DNA of 64,000 nucleotides from Stomoxys calcitrans (GCF_963082655.1 NC_081553.1:130291736-130355735); one strand, 5' to 3'; shown: positions 1-12,299, counted from the first letter of the stretch. Notes: generated by a model from the letters alone, not told the origin. A program made the numbers and translations.

Positions 1-188
1 TAAAATGTATTGTCTATAAAAGTAAAGTAATCGAACGTGGTACTAGCCTCAGGACACTTCCACCTGCAAAGGCGTTATTAACCATCGTTGGAAATTGTAT
101 TATTGAACTGGAGAAAAGAAGTTCATGAAGAAAGAAGTTCTTACTAAAACACTCTGCATGCTCTATTCCAGATGCCGAGGAGAAAAAA

Positions 189-488
189 ATGCAAATTTGA
201 CCATGAATTAAAGAACAGGGGCAAACTTCTCCCATATCACTGAGTGCGTACGCTACAAGTTTAAGCTAAATGGTAAAGGGCCTCCTTTTTATAGCCGAGT
301 CCGAACGGCGTACTGCAGTGGGACACCTCTTTAGGGAGATTTTAAAATGGCAAAGTACCTTCAAAATATTGTCTGCATTGGTAGGAGATGACCACCGCTG
401 AAAATTTGTTACTGATCCTCTAGCCAGGCTTCGAACCCAGGGGTTCAGCCTCATATGTGGACATGCTAACCTCGACGCTATGGTGGCC
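189..488 (-). mobile_element. tRNA-derived SINE, near full length
   Basis: Read on the minus strand, the element opens with a tRNA-like head. A box A-like TAGCGTCGAGG lies at 470-480 and a box B-like GGTTCGAAGCC at 427-437, the spacing of an internal RNA polymerase III promoter. The body (GGTGGTCATCTCC..., then ACAGGGG near 215) is homologous to the plus-strand copy at 20,005-20,305. SINEs of this kind are transcribed by Pol III and moved by LINE enzymes. No clear target duplication is visible, so the ends are approximate. Confidence 0.8.
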
Positions 489-1950
489 TGTTATCTCGAG
501 TAGTGCCAGATGATAATAACATGTTCTCGCCACGATGGCGTCCTTATAAAAGTGTCAACACCTGAAATCTACTTAAGGTTAACTACTTACTAAGCTTCTT
601 TTGTTAAGTTGTCATAGTAGACATAGCAGTGGGCATAAACAATTTGCCCCGTCCATACTTGACTATGTTTTACCTGTTATGAGCTATGGGATTTGTTTTT
701 CTATTTCATCCTAATCCCATTGTTTTGAATGCTATTCTCAGAGATATTGATATTAATGAACAAAATGAACAAAACAAATTTAAGTGTTTTACTTATTACT
801 GCATAAATAAATACAAAATAAATTTAAGTGTTTTACTTATTTCTGCATAAATGCAGATAATAAAAAAATTTATCGTCCTTTATGAACGTCAGGATTCATA
901 TCTTTCTGTCAGCTTTAATTTTTTAACTGACGATAACCATTTCTTTTCCACGCGTCTGACTTGGGGAATAAGATGAAGTTTTAGTCCTTTTTTCTATGTT
1001 CAAAATTTCCATTGCTTTTTGTTTTAATTTTGTTTTTGTCTCTTTGGCCCAGATCTGAACTTATGAAAATTTGTGATATGGGTCTAAAAATACGGCAATG
1101 CCACGCGAATTCTTGCTACGATTTTGTCTTACAAGAAACCATAAATCACAAGGACATACAACAACACAAATATAAACAGAAGTTGAGATAGATCTCGGCT
1201 AATTACATTCCATAGAATGGGCAATAAAGAGAAATGTTAGTTTGAGATTCCTTTTATGTTCCCAACAACGTTAAATCTCACATTACTTAAATTAGATGGC
1301 CCATCTGGCTTTTTGTCAGTCCTTTCGACAGTCAGTCAGTCCGCGCTAAAATGTTGTCGTTTGAGGTCAATAGATGTTGTATGTTGAGTAGCTGACGATG
1401 TTGGTGGTTATCATCATGAAAGCTTCAAGCGCCTGGAGGTCCGGCCTCCCACATTAGCCATCCGCACGTCCGTCCATACTCAGTAGGTAACAATTATCGA
1501 CAATAATTCCCAATAATTATTGTGATTTATTGGTTTGGTAGGTTGGTTAATTGTTGTTATTGTTATTGTTATTTATTTGTAAGCATGGAAGCTGAGAAGC
1601 TAAAACCCTGAAATGAAAACTACTCGTACAATGACTATGTCTGGTATCAATTCGATCTTATTTTTTCAGGCCGAAATTCGCAACAGGTGTAATGATGTTC
1701 GACCTTGATTTTGAATTTTATCTTGGCCGTTAATTTAACCGCTTCATTTGTTTGAAATAAAGTTTGTAAAAAAAACCATCAATGAATTTCAGAGTATGCG
1801 TGTGTGTCTATTATTGTATCATGGTGGACAGCAGACTTAATAGAAATCTCTTTGACAAGGGTCGGTGAGACTAATTCTTCCAAGTATGACACTTACCAAG
1901 TGAAAGAAGCAGCAAATAAATAAGAACACCCTCAGAATTATACGTTTCAT
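489..1950. other. AT-rich DNA without a recognisable gene
   Basis: No coding region is supported; the minus-strand frame at 1,837-2,058 runs into a DINE and is spurious. A 33-bp sequence is directly repeated at 776-808 and 820-852 (period 44, one mismatch). A short (GTTATT)n tract lies near 1,551-1,575. The rest looks like unique intergenic or intronic DNA. Confidence 0.6.
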
Positions 1951-3009
1951 TATACCCTCCACAATAGGATGGGGGTATACTAATTTCGTCATCATGTTTG
2001 TAACTCCTCCAAATATTCGTCTAAGACCCCACAGGGTATATATATTCTTGATCGTCATGACATTTTAAGTCGATCTAGCCATGTCCGTCCGTCTGCCTAT
2101 CGAAAGCACGCTAACTTTCGAAAGAGTAAATCTATCCGTTTGAAATTGTGCACAAATACTTCTTATTAGTGTAGGTCGGTCGGAATTGTAAATAGGCCAT
2201 ATCGGTCCATGTTTTGATATAGCTGCCATCTTAACCGATCTGGGATCTTGACTTCTTGAGCCACTAGAGGACGCAATTTCTACCCGATTTGTTTGAAATT
2301 TTGCATGGGGTGTTTTGTTATGATTTCCAACAACTGTGCCAATTATGGTTTAAATCGATCCATAACCAGATATTGCTGTCATATAAACCGATCTGGGGTC
2401 TTGACTTGTTGAGCCTCTAGAGTGCGCAATTTCAATCCGATTTGGTTGAAATTTTGCATGAGGTGTTTTGTTATGATTTCCAATAACTGTGCCAATTAGG
2501 GTTTAAATCGGTACCTAACTGTCATATAAACCTATCGGGGGTCTTTACTTGTTGAGCCTCTAGAGGGCGCAGTTTCTATCCGATTTGGCTGAAATTTAGC
2601 ATGACTTCCAACAACCGTGACGAGTGCCGAGTATGAACCTCAAGAGGGTGTAATTATTATCTGATTTAGCTGAAATTTTCTACAATGGCTCCTCCTACAT
2701 ACGTGTCAAATATGGTCTGAATCGGTCTTTAGACTTATACAACTCCCATATAAACCGATCTTCTCATTTTACTTCTTGAGCCCCTAAAAGGCAAAATTCT
2801 TATTCGATTTGGCTGAAATTTTACACATAGACTTCTACTGGCGTCTCCAACATTCAATTCAATTAGCATAGCAATTATTTTTTTTATCCTTTGTTTGTCT
2901 AAAAGGAGATACCGGGAAAGAACTCGACGAATGCGATCCATGGTGGAGGGTATATAAGATTCGGCTTATTCGAACTTAGCACAAGTTCGGCCGGGCCTTT
3001 ACTTATTTT
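1951..3009 (+). mobile_element. DINE-1-like element, subfamily A
   Basis: It starts TATACCCTCCACAATAGG, followed by a (TA)n stretch at about 2,036-2,046, the core TTCTTGATCGTCATGACA and a short GTCC tract near 2,080. Several divergent internal units follow (key words CCGATCTGGGGTCTTGACTT and GCCTCTAGAG). It ends GGTGGAGGGTATATAAGATT, then a rearranged GTTCGGCCGGGCC hairpin and TTTACTTATTT. Such elements encode nothing and depend on Helentron Rep/helicase in trans. The 3' hairpin is scrambled compared with other copies. Confidence 0.85.
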
Positions 3010-3689
3010 GAACTAACGTTGGTGGCAGGGTATAGAATGAAACATTCAAACTACATTTATAAGCATCCCCCCTTATAACGGCTTACAACTAAATTTGATG
3101 GTTGTAATAGTTGAGTGGAGCGGACGTTTTGTTATTTCCCTTCGCAAGAGTTTTCTGCTACTCGTAAGGATTGGTACTCTGTTGACTCAGAGAATAGTGA
3201 ACCATCATTGAATGAAAATTGAACTAAATTGTAGTAAACTTGACCATGATTTGGCGCTTAAGATTTTTTTGTCCCGCTTGGTACACACAATTCCTTATTT
3301 TAGGTATATGCGATTGACCTAAAATTTAGTTGAAATTTCAGGAAAATTCTAATGCGTTTTAATACCAATTTCATTAAAAATTTGGTCTTAGGATAACTCT
3401 TAATTTAGTACATGTAAATATGGAAATAGTGATGTATTATTTCTTTCCTGTTTTATGACAATTAATTTCAAAATATCAGCTATAATGAGAATAAATAATA
3501 GTAAGGTTTTATTTGCATTAGGTAGTAGAAATAATAAGTTCCCTCGAATACTTTACCCAAAGATTTTATATTGTATTGTAGAATAAATTGTGGTTCTAGA
3601 GTATTACTAACTAAAAAATATTTATTATTATTTTGTTTGAAAATATGGAACTGTTTTACCTGCACAATTTTTATTAACCAAAACAGTGG
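3010..3689. other. AT-rich DNA without a recognisable gene
   Basis: Short frames such as 3,480-3,665 on the minus strand are low-complexity AT-rich translations with no family resemblance. No repeat from the rest of the window is seen here. Confidence 0.55.
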
Positions 3690-3844
3690 TCTTTGATCCC
3701 ATGACAGACGGTTTTACGCACCGCATTGACCCGATGGAATCCTTCATCGGCAAGGGCTGCCGCCTTAGTGTACGTGTTCGTCCTTTTTTCATCATGGGAG
3801 AGGCACATCCCGGAGTGTTTCAAGTGCCGTGAAGAGTATCATTT

Positions 3845-4455
3845 TTGCAATTGAATTGCAACGGTCTCCGGATCAAGATCGACGAGATTGTAGATTTTAT
3901 GAGTCATAACAACGTATTGGTTGCAGCTATCCAGAAGACAAATCTGACTAATACCTGCAGCTTGCACAGTTGTCACGGATACGTAAGGATCGCTTAAGGA
4001 ATGGAGTCGGGGGATTCGCCTTCGTGATACACCATTCCGTGCAGTATAGACCTCTCGCCTGCGCCTGGGGCTAGTGACCCCTACATGGAGATCATGGGGA
4101 TAGCAGTTACGTCCGGTACTGCCGATATAGAGCTATACAACGTGTTGGCCCGGCTTACAAGCCCGACATAAGTGGGCTACTGTCTGACCATAACCTCTGG
4201 TATTAGGGACTTTAATGCGCATCACATTTCATGGCATTCTCCCCTAGTTAACGGCCAGCGGTTCATAGCTTCGGCCGAGCAGATTGAAGGCACCAAGTTT
4301 GCACGGTGAATGAGGATGCCCCCACTACGATTACGAGGAGGTGTAGCAGCTCGCCCGACATTTCCATTGCATCCTCTGATCTCCTGAGTGACGTATCATG
4401 GCAAGCCGTAATTTCTTTGGGGTCCGACCATCTCCCCATAATTCTCATCATCGCC
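3845..4455 (+). pseudogene. Jockey LINE apurinic-like endonuclease, broken
   Basis: This domain nicks the target DNA to prime reverse transcription. It opens LQLNCNGLRIKIDEIVDF with the first conserved Asn at 3,854-3,856. The next motif, normally QET, reads QKT, with codon 3,935-3,937 AAG in place of the catalytic Glu. The GDFNAHH motif reads RDFNAHH at 4,205 onward. The terminal SDHLPI motif is kept at 4,423-4,440 but lies in another frame. The endonuclease would therefore be inactive. Confidence 0.8.
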
Positions 4456-4976
4456 CGACTTCATAACCACTGAGCGCTGGTTATGAAGTCGGGTGGTCGG
4501 CTCTTTTCAAACAGAAAAGGGCAGATTGGGCTGGCTTCAGAGAGTACACCAATCGCCGCTTCAGTGAACTGACATCCCCCTCGGATGTGCCAGTTGCCGT
4601 AAGGTAACTCCGAGACTTCATTAACGCAGCAGCCGCTCGCTATATTCCAGCCCGGCGGAGGCAGTGGTACTCGCAGACGAGCGTGATGGGATTCGTTACA
4701 CTGACCCCACTAACCCCAGAATCAGCGAGCTGAATCTGGAAATTAACAGGGTATTCATGTATGTTGTGGTCAACTGTTAAATCACTCTCGAACCCCGATA
4801 GACGGGACGACAAGACCTCAATCTCTTTTGGCGACGTAACCGTGACTGATCCGAAGAGATGCGCCAGGTTGTTCAACCGTCAATTTATTGTACATCCGGA
4901 TAGTAACAGGGCAAGGAGGAGAGCCATTCGTTGTGTCCGTGGTCTCTGAGCCGAAGAGCAGCAATCTCAATTTACC

Positions 4977-6060
4977 GTGGACGAAGTTATGAATGTCATC
5001 CGTGGTGCCAAGTCATTCAAGGCATATGGCCCCGACGGAATCTCTACACTGATGCTGAAGAGTCTGGATCAACCTGGAGTCGAGTACCTTATGACTGTCC
5101 TCAACCTGTCTTTGAACATTCTTATAGTACCCAATGTCTGCAAGATGGGCAGAGTGATCTCGCTATTGCAGCCTTGAAAAGATCCGAGTAAGTGGGAGTC
5201 GTACAGACCGTTCTCCCTAGTCTCACCAGTAGCCAAGACGCTTGAGGGACTACTCCTCCCGATCATCGTTGGAGTTTCCATTCGCCAAGCATCAGCATGG
5301 ATTTCGAAGACTGCATAGAACAACCATCACCGCACACATTTGCCGTGGCTTCAATCAGCCCAGGCCATCTGATAGGATGGTCCTTGTGTCACTGGACCTA
5401 CCGAAGGTATTCGACACAGTCAGCCATGCCAAACTCGTTGAGGACATCGCCAATGCGTCCAACCAGCCAGGCCTGAAACGCTGGGTCGCGAATTATCTGT
5501 GTGGTCACCAGACATTTGTGGAATTTAGGGATAAGATATTGAAACACCGTACCGTAGAAACAGGGAGTTCCCCAAGGTGGGGTGATATCTCCGGCACTGT
5601 TTAACCTCTACTTATCCTCCATTCCACTCCCCTTCAGACGGCATAGAGATCGTATCATATGCGGACGATTGTACGATCATGGCATAAGGCCCCCCACCCA
5701 TTGTAACATCTGCGATAGGTTAAGCGTCTACTTCAAAGAACATGCCTCTTATTTCGCTGTAAGACATTTGAAGATATCTGCCACCAAAACTTCAACCATA
5801 TTGTTCACTAAATACACGCATGAGGGGCGTAGAGAGCTCAAATACTTGGTGTCACATTTGACAGCTCTGACAAATTCTCCTCTCATGCCACAGCAATTTG
5901 CGATAAAGTCAAATGTAGAAACAAGGTCCTCAAGTCACTTGCCGGCAGCACTTGGGGTGCTGACAAAGAAACCTTGTTGACAACGTACAGGGCAATTGGC
6001 TGGTCTGTTGTAAGTTATGCAATGCCGACCTTCAAACTGCGACGGGCTGTCTCCTCAGTT
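4977..6060 (+). pseudogene. Jockey LINE reverse transcriptase, broken
   Basis: RT palm and finger motifs can be followed across several frames. They are KSFKAYGPDGIS near 5,009, SYRPFSLVSPVAKTLEGLLL near 5,197, KHQHGFRRLHRTT at about 5,290, LVSLDLPKVFDTVSHAKL (motif A, first Asp) near 5,385, and SYADDCTIMA with the catalytic pair at 5,664-5,669. A TGA follows LLQP at 5,176-5,178. Frameshifts lie between 5,178 and 5,290, before 5,582, and after the YADD box. The thumb region LKISATKTSTILFT at about 5,770 supports the Jockey assignment. Confidence 0.85.
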
Positions 6061-6544
6061 CTTACGTGGACCACCTCGATAAGGAGACAAAGATCCTACC
6101 AGTGCGAAAACATAACCACATTCTGTCTAAGCAATACCCTCTGGGATGTTATCGCAGAGACAATCCAAATCATAATCTTGTGGATAGGCATTCACCGACC
6201 GGAAGCCTTAAGGTAGATCTACATGATATAGAGCGTGAGGTCCAGTGTTACAAAAGAGAAGAAATGGGCATAGACACCATTCATGCAGACACAGTAGCGG
6301 TTGCTGTGAATAGCTACCAGGTGAATGTGGTTCTTGGAGAACGACCGCCTTCCATTGCATATGAAGAAATTGACCTCCCCCGGAAAACCAGAGTAGTCCT
6401 GGTTCAATTACGATCCGACAGATGCAGCCGCCTCAAATCCTACAGCGCAAGGATTAATGCCCAGGATGTATGTCTCGATTGTCACCAATCGTCTCGATGT
6501 CTCGATTTTGTCCTCTTTCGCATGAAACAGCAATTTATAGTGTA

Positions 6545-7661
6545 ACAAGTAAGAGCGTGCTAAGTTCGGCCGGGCCGAATCTTATGTACCCTCCACCATT
6601 GATCTCATTTGTCGAGTTCTATGCGCGGTATCTATTTTTAGACAAACATAGAATATTGAATAAGAACTGTTATGCTATTGGAGCTATATCAAGTTATAGT
6701 CCGATTCGGTCCATAAATGAATGCTTAACATTGTAGAAGTCATTGTGTAATATTTCAGTCATTCGGATAAGAATTGCGCCTTGTATGGGCTCAAGAAGCA
6801 AAATCGGGAGATAGGTTTATATGGGAGCTGTATCAAGCTATTGATCGATTCGGACCATATTAGACACGTATGTTGAAGGTCATGAGAGAAGCCGCTGTAC
6901 AAAATTTCTGCCAAATCAGATGAGAACAGCGTTCTCTAGAGGTTCAAGAAGTCACGATCCCAGATTGGTTTATATGACAGCTATATCAGGTTCTATACCG
7001 ACTTACACCATACTTAGCACAGTTATTGAGAGTTATAACAAAACACCTCATGCCAAATCGGATGAGAATTGCCCGCTCTATTGGCTCAAGAAATCAAGTT
7101 CTAAGATCGGTTTATATGACAGCTATACCAGATTATGAACCGATTTGAATCATACTTAGCACAGTTGTTGAAAGTGATACCAAAACACTACGTGCAAAAT
7201 TGAATCGGACGAGAATTGCGCCCTCTAGAGGCTCAAGACCCAAGATCGGTTTATATGGCAGCTATATCAGGTTATGAACCGATTTGAACCATACTTGGCA
7301 CAGTTGTTGGATATCATAACAAAACACGACATGCAAAATTTCAGTTAAATCGGACAAGAATTGGGCACTCTAGAGTCTCAAGAAATCTAGATCCAAGATC
7401 GGTTTATATTGTAGCTATATCAGGTTATGGACCTATTTAAACCACACTTAGCGCAGTTATTGAAAGTGATACCAAAACACGTCGTGCAAAATTTCAAATC
7501 GGACTAGAATTGCGCTCTCTAGAGACTTAAGAAGTCAAGTCCCAAGATCGGTTTATATGGTAGCTATATCAAAACATGGACCGATATGGCCCATTTACAA
7601 TCCCAACCGACCTACACTAATAAGAAGTATTTTTTCAAAATTTCAAGCGGCTAGCTTTACT
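6545..7661 (-). mobile_element. DINE-1-like element, subfamily A, 3' part (interrupted)
   Basis: The lower-coordinate end is the element's 3' terminus: AACAAGTAAGAGCGTGC, then the hairpin AAGTTCGGCCGGGCC. Internal units with GATCGGTTTATATG and CTCTAGAGGCTCAAGA follow. The element stops at AAGCGGCTAGCTTTACT, where RTE copy A is inserted, and resumes at 10,664. Confidence 0.9.
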
Positions 7662-7935
7662 TACTTTACTTTAATTGGCTACCACAGAATATTTGTTCCA
7701 CTAGCCGATCGTAGAATAGCATTCCAAGCGCCTCGATCTTCTACGCTTATTCTAAAATCTCTGACACTAAGTTTCGAGGTGTCTCCCACAACTTGTTCTT
7801 TCCATCGGGCTTTTGGTCTTCCGGTTTGCATGTACCACCGTGTTTGCCTTCAAAAGACTTTTTTGCTGGAGCTACTTCATACATCCTGACAACATGACCT
7901 AGCCAACGCAGCCGTTGTATTTTGATGCGTGTAAC

Positions 7936-8532
7936 TTAGCTGTCGTCATCATACAACTCATACAGCTTGTGGTTCATACGTCGCCTATATTCTCCATTAA
8001 CGCAAATTGGTCCATATATTTTACGAAGAATCTTTCTCTCGAATACTCCAAGCACTGCCTCATCTGCTTTCACAAGTACCCATGCTTTAGAACCAAATAA
8101 CAACACGGGTAGTATCAGTGTCTTGTATGGTGTAATCTTCGTCTGTCGAAAGAGGGTCTTGTTTCTAAACTGCTTACTTAGTCCAAAGTAGCATCTGTTT
8201 GCCAGTATTATTCTTCGCTTAATTTCAAAACTGCTGTCATTCGTTTCGGTTGCGGCGGTGCCGAGGTAGACAAAGTTACTGACTGTCTCAAAGTTGTGAT
8301 TCCCAACTTTCTCCATTTTCTTTATCTGCTCGGTTGTGCAAGGCTTTTTGGGAGTTGAAACCATCAATTTCCTTTTATCTCCATTTACTGCCAGACCCAT
8401 TTTCACTGACTCTCTTTCCATTCTTTCAAAGGCTGCAGTTACTACTTCCGCTGACCGACCTATGATATCGATGTCGTCGGCATAGGCGAGTAGCATGTGT
8501 TCTCTTGTGATTAGTGTGCCATATCTATTCAC
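7936..8532 (-). pseudogene. RTE LINE reverse transcriptase, C-terminal half
   Basis: A 198-codon open stretch begins inside the RT palm. The active site LAYADDIDIIGRS has its YADD codons at 8,473-8,484. MGLAVNGDKRKLMVS (thumb), SNFVYLGTA and the C-terminal ILRKIYGPICVNGEYRRRMN follow. The Met at the annotated start is not a true start; upstream RT sequence continues to about 9,142 with frameshifts (KNNKAAGADGLPDELF, CPVHKKGDKT). This is the best-preserved RT fragment in the window but cannot be active because the rest is broken. Confidence 0.85.
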
Positions 8533-9557
8533 ATCTGCATCTCGTATAATCTTCTCCAGCAGGATGTTAAAGAGATCACACGATAGGCTGCCTCCTTGTC
8601 TGAAACCTCGTTTGGTATTTACTTACTGAGGAACGCGTATCAGCAAGTGTCATCCTGCAGTCTTATTAATTTTGCAGGGTTACCAAACTCAGACATGGCT
8701 TAAAATACCTTTAAACGTAAAGGAGTATCGAAGCGGCTTTGTAGTCAATAAGGAGATGGTAGGTGTTGATTTATCCTTCTCGAGTCTTTTCCAGTGTGAA
8801 TATCTGGTCTAGGGAGGATTTACCAGGTCTAAAGTCGCATTTGTAGGACCCAATTATCTCACTGACTTTAGGTTTCAATCTTTCACCCAGTACGCTCGAA
8901 AGTATCTTGTATGCGATGGGGAGGAGACTTATTCCTCTTTAGTTGGCACATTCCGTCTTGTCTCCTTTCTTGTGTACGGGACATAGTATGCTGAGTTTCC
9001 AATCATCGGGTATGCATTCTTCTAGCCAGATTGCGCAGATAGGCTGATGCATACGCCTTATCAGCGTGTCGCCTCCGGTCTTAAATAGTTCATCGGGTAA
9101 CCCGTCGGCTCCTGCTGCCTTGTTGTTCTTTAGTCGGGTCACTGCTCATTCTGACTAGGAGGTAAACATTCTATACCATCATCAGGGATTGGTTCTGCGG
9201 TATCCTCTTCGCCGCCAACATCGGACACTAGCAGTTGGGCAAAATGTTATTTCCATATCCTCAGCATGTTATCTGTGTCAGTTACCAAATTTCTTTCTTT
9301 GTCAGTGCAGGAGGATGTGCTTGCACCAAATCCATCAGTTTGATGTTTAATTCTTTGGTAGAATTTCCGGACATCATTCTGACTCCTGTACATCTCAATT
9401 CGCTCACACTCACGTCTTTCCATTTCCTTTTTCTTTCTGCGGAATAGACGTTTCTCCCCTTTTCCCGATACCTCTCCTTCATCTGGCGCGTTGCTACTGA
9501 TTGCAGGGTTACTCTATATGCCGCATTCTTGGCTTTAGTAGCATCTCGGCACTCTTT

Positions 9558-10346
9558 TCATGGCGCCATTATATCATCGGAACAAGGAGTGCTTTCATCA
9601 AGCAGTTGGGTCAGTCGAGTGGAGTATGCCGCAGCCATTTGTTGTGTTTGCAGCTTTTCAATGTCCAGCTTCCGTGCAGTGTCAGATCGTACTTTCCTCG
9701 CCATGTTCAAGCGGGTGCGAACCTTTACTGCAACGAGGTAATGATCCGAATCTATATTCGCTCCACTGATCGATCGTACATCTAACACGCTGGATAAATG
9801 CCTTCCATCTATCACAACGTGATCCATTTGGTTTCTCGTGTTTTGATCGGGTGACAGCCATGTGGCTTTGTGAATATTTTTATGTTGAAATCTGGTGCTA
9901 CTAACTACCATGTTTATTGCCGCGGCGAAATCTATCAGCCTCAACCCATTACTGGACGTTATCTCGTGGAGGCTTTACTTTCCGACTGTTGGACCAAAAA
10001 TGTCTTCCTTCCATATCTTCGCATTAAAATCTCCCAGAACGATTTTAAAATCATGGGCGGGCCAGCGGTCATATTCTCTCTTTAGGCGCTCGTAGAAAAT
10101 ATCCTTGGTCTGCTCGTCTTTGTCTTCCGTCGGGGCATGGGCACAAATAAGGCTGATGTTGAAGAATTTGGCTTTTGTGCGGATTGTGGCTAGCCTCTCA
10201 TCCACCGGAGAAAAGCTGGAGACAAGGTGTTTCAGTCTCCGACTAATCACAAATCCACAACCAAATTCATGCCTCGTGTTATGGCAGCTATAGTATAGTT
10301 CGTCACCGTTTGGTGTTGTAGTGACCCCATTCCCAGTCCATCGCAC
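9558..10346 (-). pseudogene. RTE LINE endonuclease, frameshifted
   Basis: Two overlapping frames (9,975-10,346 and 9,558-9,944) together encode an EEP-fold endonuclease. Visible motifs are [40 protein letters not shown] and DSDHYLVAVK with the terminal Asp-His. The frame changes near 9,960 just after DIFGPTVGK. The N-terminal WNVRT motif is deleted upstream. The linker continues (KLDIEKLQTQQMAAAYST) into a lysine/arginine-rich region before the RT. Confidence 0.85.
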
Positions 10347-10663
10347 TTCCTGTAAGGCGGTAATATCTGCCTTGTACTTCTCTAATACATCCGCCAGCGC
10401 GTATGCTTGAGGGGGTCCGTTTTTACTATTCCTTTGTTTCTCATAGTAGTTCTCAGATTTCCGGGGGCGGGTTACTGGCCCAGCGCCCCAACCGCATGGG
10501 TTTTGTGGGATTGCACACGTATACCTCGTTGTGGCGAGCCTCTTTCTTCAAGATCCAATATCCGAAAATAACTCGCCTTGTCATCTCGAGTATTATTGGC
10601 ACTCAGTATTTAATTAAGAGCCAGTGCCACCTGACTCCACACTAAGACTCTCCTCTCGAAAAT

Positions 10664-10857
10664 CGGCTAGCTTTACTCCTTCGAAAGTTAGAGTGCTTTC
10701 GACAGACAGACGGGCGGGTCGGACAGACGGACGGACAAGGCTAGATCAACATAAAATGTCACGACGATCAAGAATATATATACTTTATGGGGTCTCAGAC
10801 GATTATTTCTAGTAGTTACAAACAGAGTGACGAAATTAGTATACCACCATCCTATGG
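10664..10857 (-). mobile_element. DINE-1-like element, subfamily A, 5' part
   Basis: Continuation of the copy at 6,545. The minus strand holds the (GTCY)n tract (about 10,700-10,738), the core and (TA)n (about 10,777), and the 5' end near CCATCCTATGG. The last few bases of the TATACCCTCC terminus are replaced by mariner sequence. Confidence 0.85.
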
Positions 10858-10865
10858 GCACGATT

Positions 10866-11046
10866 TAATTCCATTTTTTGGGCGAGATAAATCTTTAAAG
10901 TTACCGTAAACCACTCAAATAGCGCTCGTATGCCGAAACGTTCTGAGTACGTATAACCACAAAAATGTCAAGCTTTCGAATGGAGCTGTCAGTTGGCGGA
11001 TTGGAAAACAAGCGTTGTCTAGTCCCGAAATATAAAAGGCAACCCT
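10866..11046 (-). mobile_element. Solo 5' end of a mariner
   Basis: On the minus strand this begins AGGGTTGCCTTTTATATTTC and reaches the start of the transposase (Met-Glu-Phe). It aligns along its length with the 5' end of the mariner at 52,734-53,787. Everything after the first codons is missing. Confidence 0.8.
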
Positions 11047-11410
11047 AAGGTCTCGTATAAACCGATTCTCCGATTATACTCCTCCAGAATCCGCAATTAA
11101 TATCCGATTTGGCTGATTGTATAGGTGGTGTTTTGTTATGATTTAAACTGATTTCACAATTTGATTTTGGAGCCTCTAGATGGCGAACTTCCGGTTTAGC
11201 TGAAATTTTGTACGTCGACTTTAGGTATGACGTTTTACACATATGCCAATTATGGTTCAAATCGGTTCAGTTACCAGGTGGCGAATTTTTGTTGTCCGAT
11301 TTTGCTCAAATTTTTCACGCGGTGTACTGTCAACATTCATTTTAAGTATGATCCAAATCGGTTTATAATTTGGGCCTCTAAGGTCTCTTGAGCCTCAAAC
11401 GAAATGTGCC
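11047..11410 (+). mobile_element. Degenerate DINE-1-like internal units
   Basis: Weakly conserved units with ATAAACCGATTCTCCGATTA, GAGCCTCTAGATGGCG and GGCTGAT, in plus orientation. Neither terminus is present. It directly follows the mariner remnant, which probably inserted into it. Confidence 0.7.
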
Positions 11411-12111
11411 AAATGTGTCTAATGGTAATAAAAAATCAAGAGTGTCCGAATTTAATATATTTTGGGTAAAAACGATAAAACAAGTTGGGTCAAATATTTG
11501 ACTCATCTGATCGCAGCTTTATTTTCGGGAACATCTTCTTCAATATTCTTACAATGGTATACCATTTTTTCGGGACTCAACCGTTAACGATTTAGGAATA
11601 TATTTCGATAGTGGGTTTACCTTCAAGATCCTTTAGATTATGTGATCTCAAAAGGGCACTGGACAAGTCCGTCCAAAACCATGTTACGGATACACGATTA
11701 CACCAATGTTGGAATTTATAAATATATAACGAAATTCATTTTTTTTTTCAATGAACTTTGGGCATTATAATGAATTATTTTCAGCACCACGTGGGCTTTA
11801 GAAAGAATCTTAATCATACTATAAGTGTTGACTAAGGTACTAAAAATTTTCTCCAAGGTTACTAGTGAATTCTCAACATTTTGTGGTTAGAGGGTACAAC
11901 AAAAGGATAAAATCAGTTTGCGCAGTGTTGGTTCTACTCTTTTTTTTCTCATTTTTTTTCTCCAAAATTCTTCTCTTCTATTTTATTTCTTCTAGCAATC
12001 TCTTTCTAAATTACGCAGCAGTCATTTCCAGCAAACAACTGACTTCAGAAGGCAGCCTGCTGTTCTGGAATTGCAGAATTACTGCTGTATTAGCAGACAA
12101 ATAAACTACCA
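11411..12111. other. AT-rich DNA without a recognisable gene
   Basis: A poly(T) run lies near 11,740 and a pyrimidine-rich stretch near 11,938-11,960. The plus frame at 11,865-12,104 is a low-complexity translation of it. Nothing else is recognised. Confidence 0.5.
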
Positions 12112-12262
12112 ACAAGTAAAAAGGTATTTGACTGGCTACAACTTTGGATACTCACCACCTCGGATATATATATTGACCACCTTTCCTTATTATTCAGTGA
12201 AAAATTCATCATTTATGAATATATTATATCTAAATATAGTCTGATATTCAAGAAGGTTACAT
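12112..12262 (-). mobile_element. DINE-1-like element, subfamily C, 3' fragment
   Basis: AACAAGTAAAAAGGTATTTG followed by CTTTGGATACTCACCACCTC and TATATATATTGACCACCTTT matches the 3' ends of the C copies at 30,637 and 47,983. The hairpin is degraded. A matching C-type scrap (AGCTCAATATCTCTATTTTT) lies at 14,134-14,153, on the far side of the LINE, so the LINE probably inserted into this copy. Confidence 0.65.
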
Positions 12263-12299
12263 GAGGGTCAAACACAAGTTGTATCACATTCATCCCAGT

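Larger units (their letters stand above)
3690..6540 (+). mobile_element. Degenerate Jockey-clade non-LTR retrotransposon
   Basis: The order is endonuclease, reverse transcriptase, then a C-terminal region, all on the plus strand and all broken by stops and frameshifts. The endonuclease starts at about 3,845 and the RT active site YADD is at 5,658-5,669. The C-terminal part (6,090-6,470) encodes VDLHDIEREVQCYKRE and QLRSDRCSRL, typical of Jockey-type ORF2 ends. The final zinc-knuckle-like HLF segment expected after CHQSS is missing. The 3' end abuts the DINE beginning at 6,545 with no poly(A). The 5' limit is uncertain and ORF1 is not recognisable. This is an old, dead copy. Confidence 0.85.
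7662..10663 (-). mobile_element. RTE-type LINE, copy A, 5'-truncated
   Basis: About 3.0 kb on the minus strand, flanked by an exact 14-bp target duplication (CGGCTAGCTTTACT at 7,648-7,661 and 10,664-10,677). The 3' end is an (AAAGT)n-like tail, as in RTE elements. Products resemble the RTE/BovB endonuclease-RT family, whose endonuclease is also found in 'craniofacial development protein 2-like' entries. Compared with copies B and C it lacks the first part of the 5' UTR. It has also lost about 100 bp near 10,405-10,415 that encode the [15 protein letters not shown] motif, so the endonuclease lacks its first catalytic Asn. A further deletion sits near 8,615 in the RT. Confidence 0.9.

Noticed and set aside
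10403..10812. Short plus-strand frames over the RTE leader and DINE core
   Set aside because: Antisense shadows of RTE copy A and the DINE (GTCY)n tract (RRAGRTDGRT-like translations).
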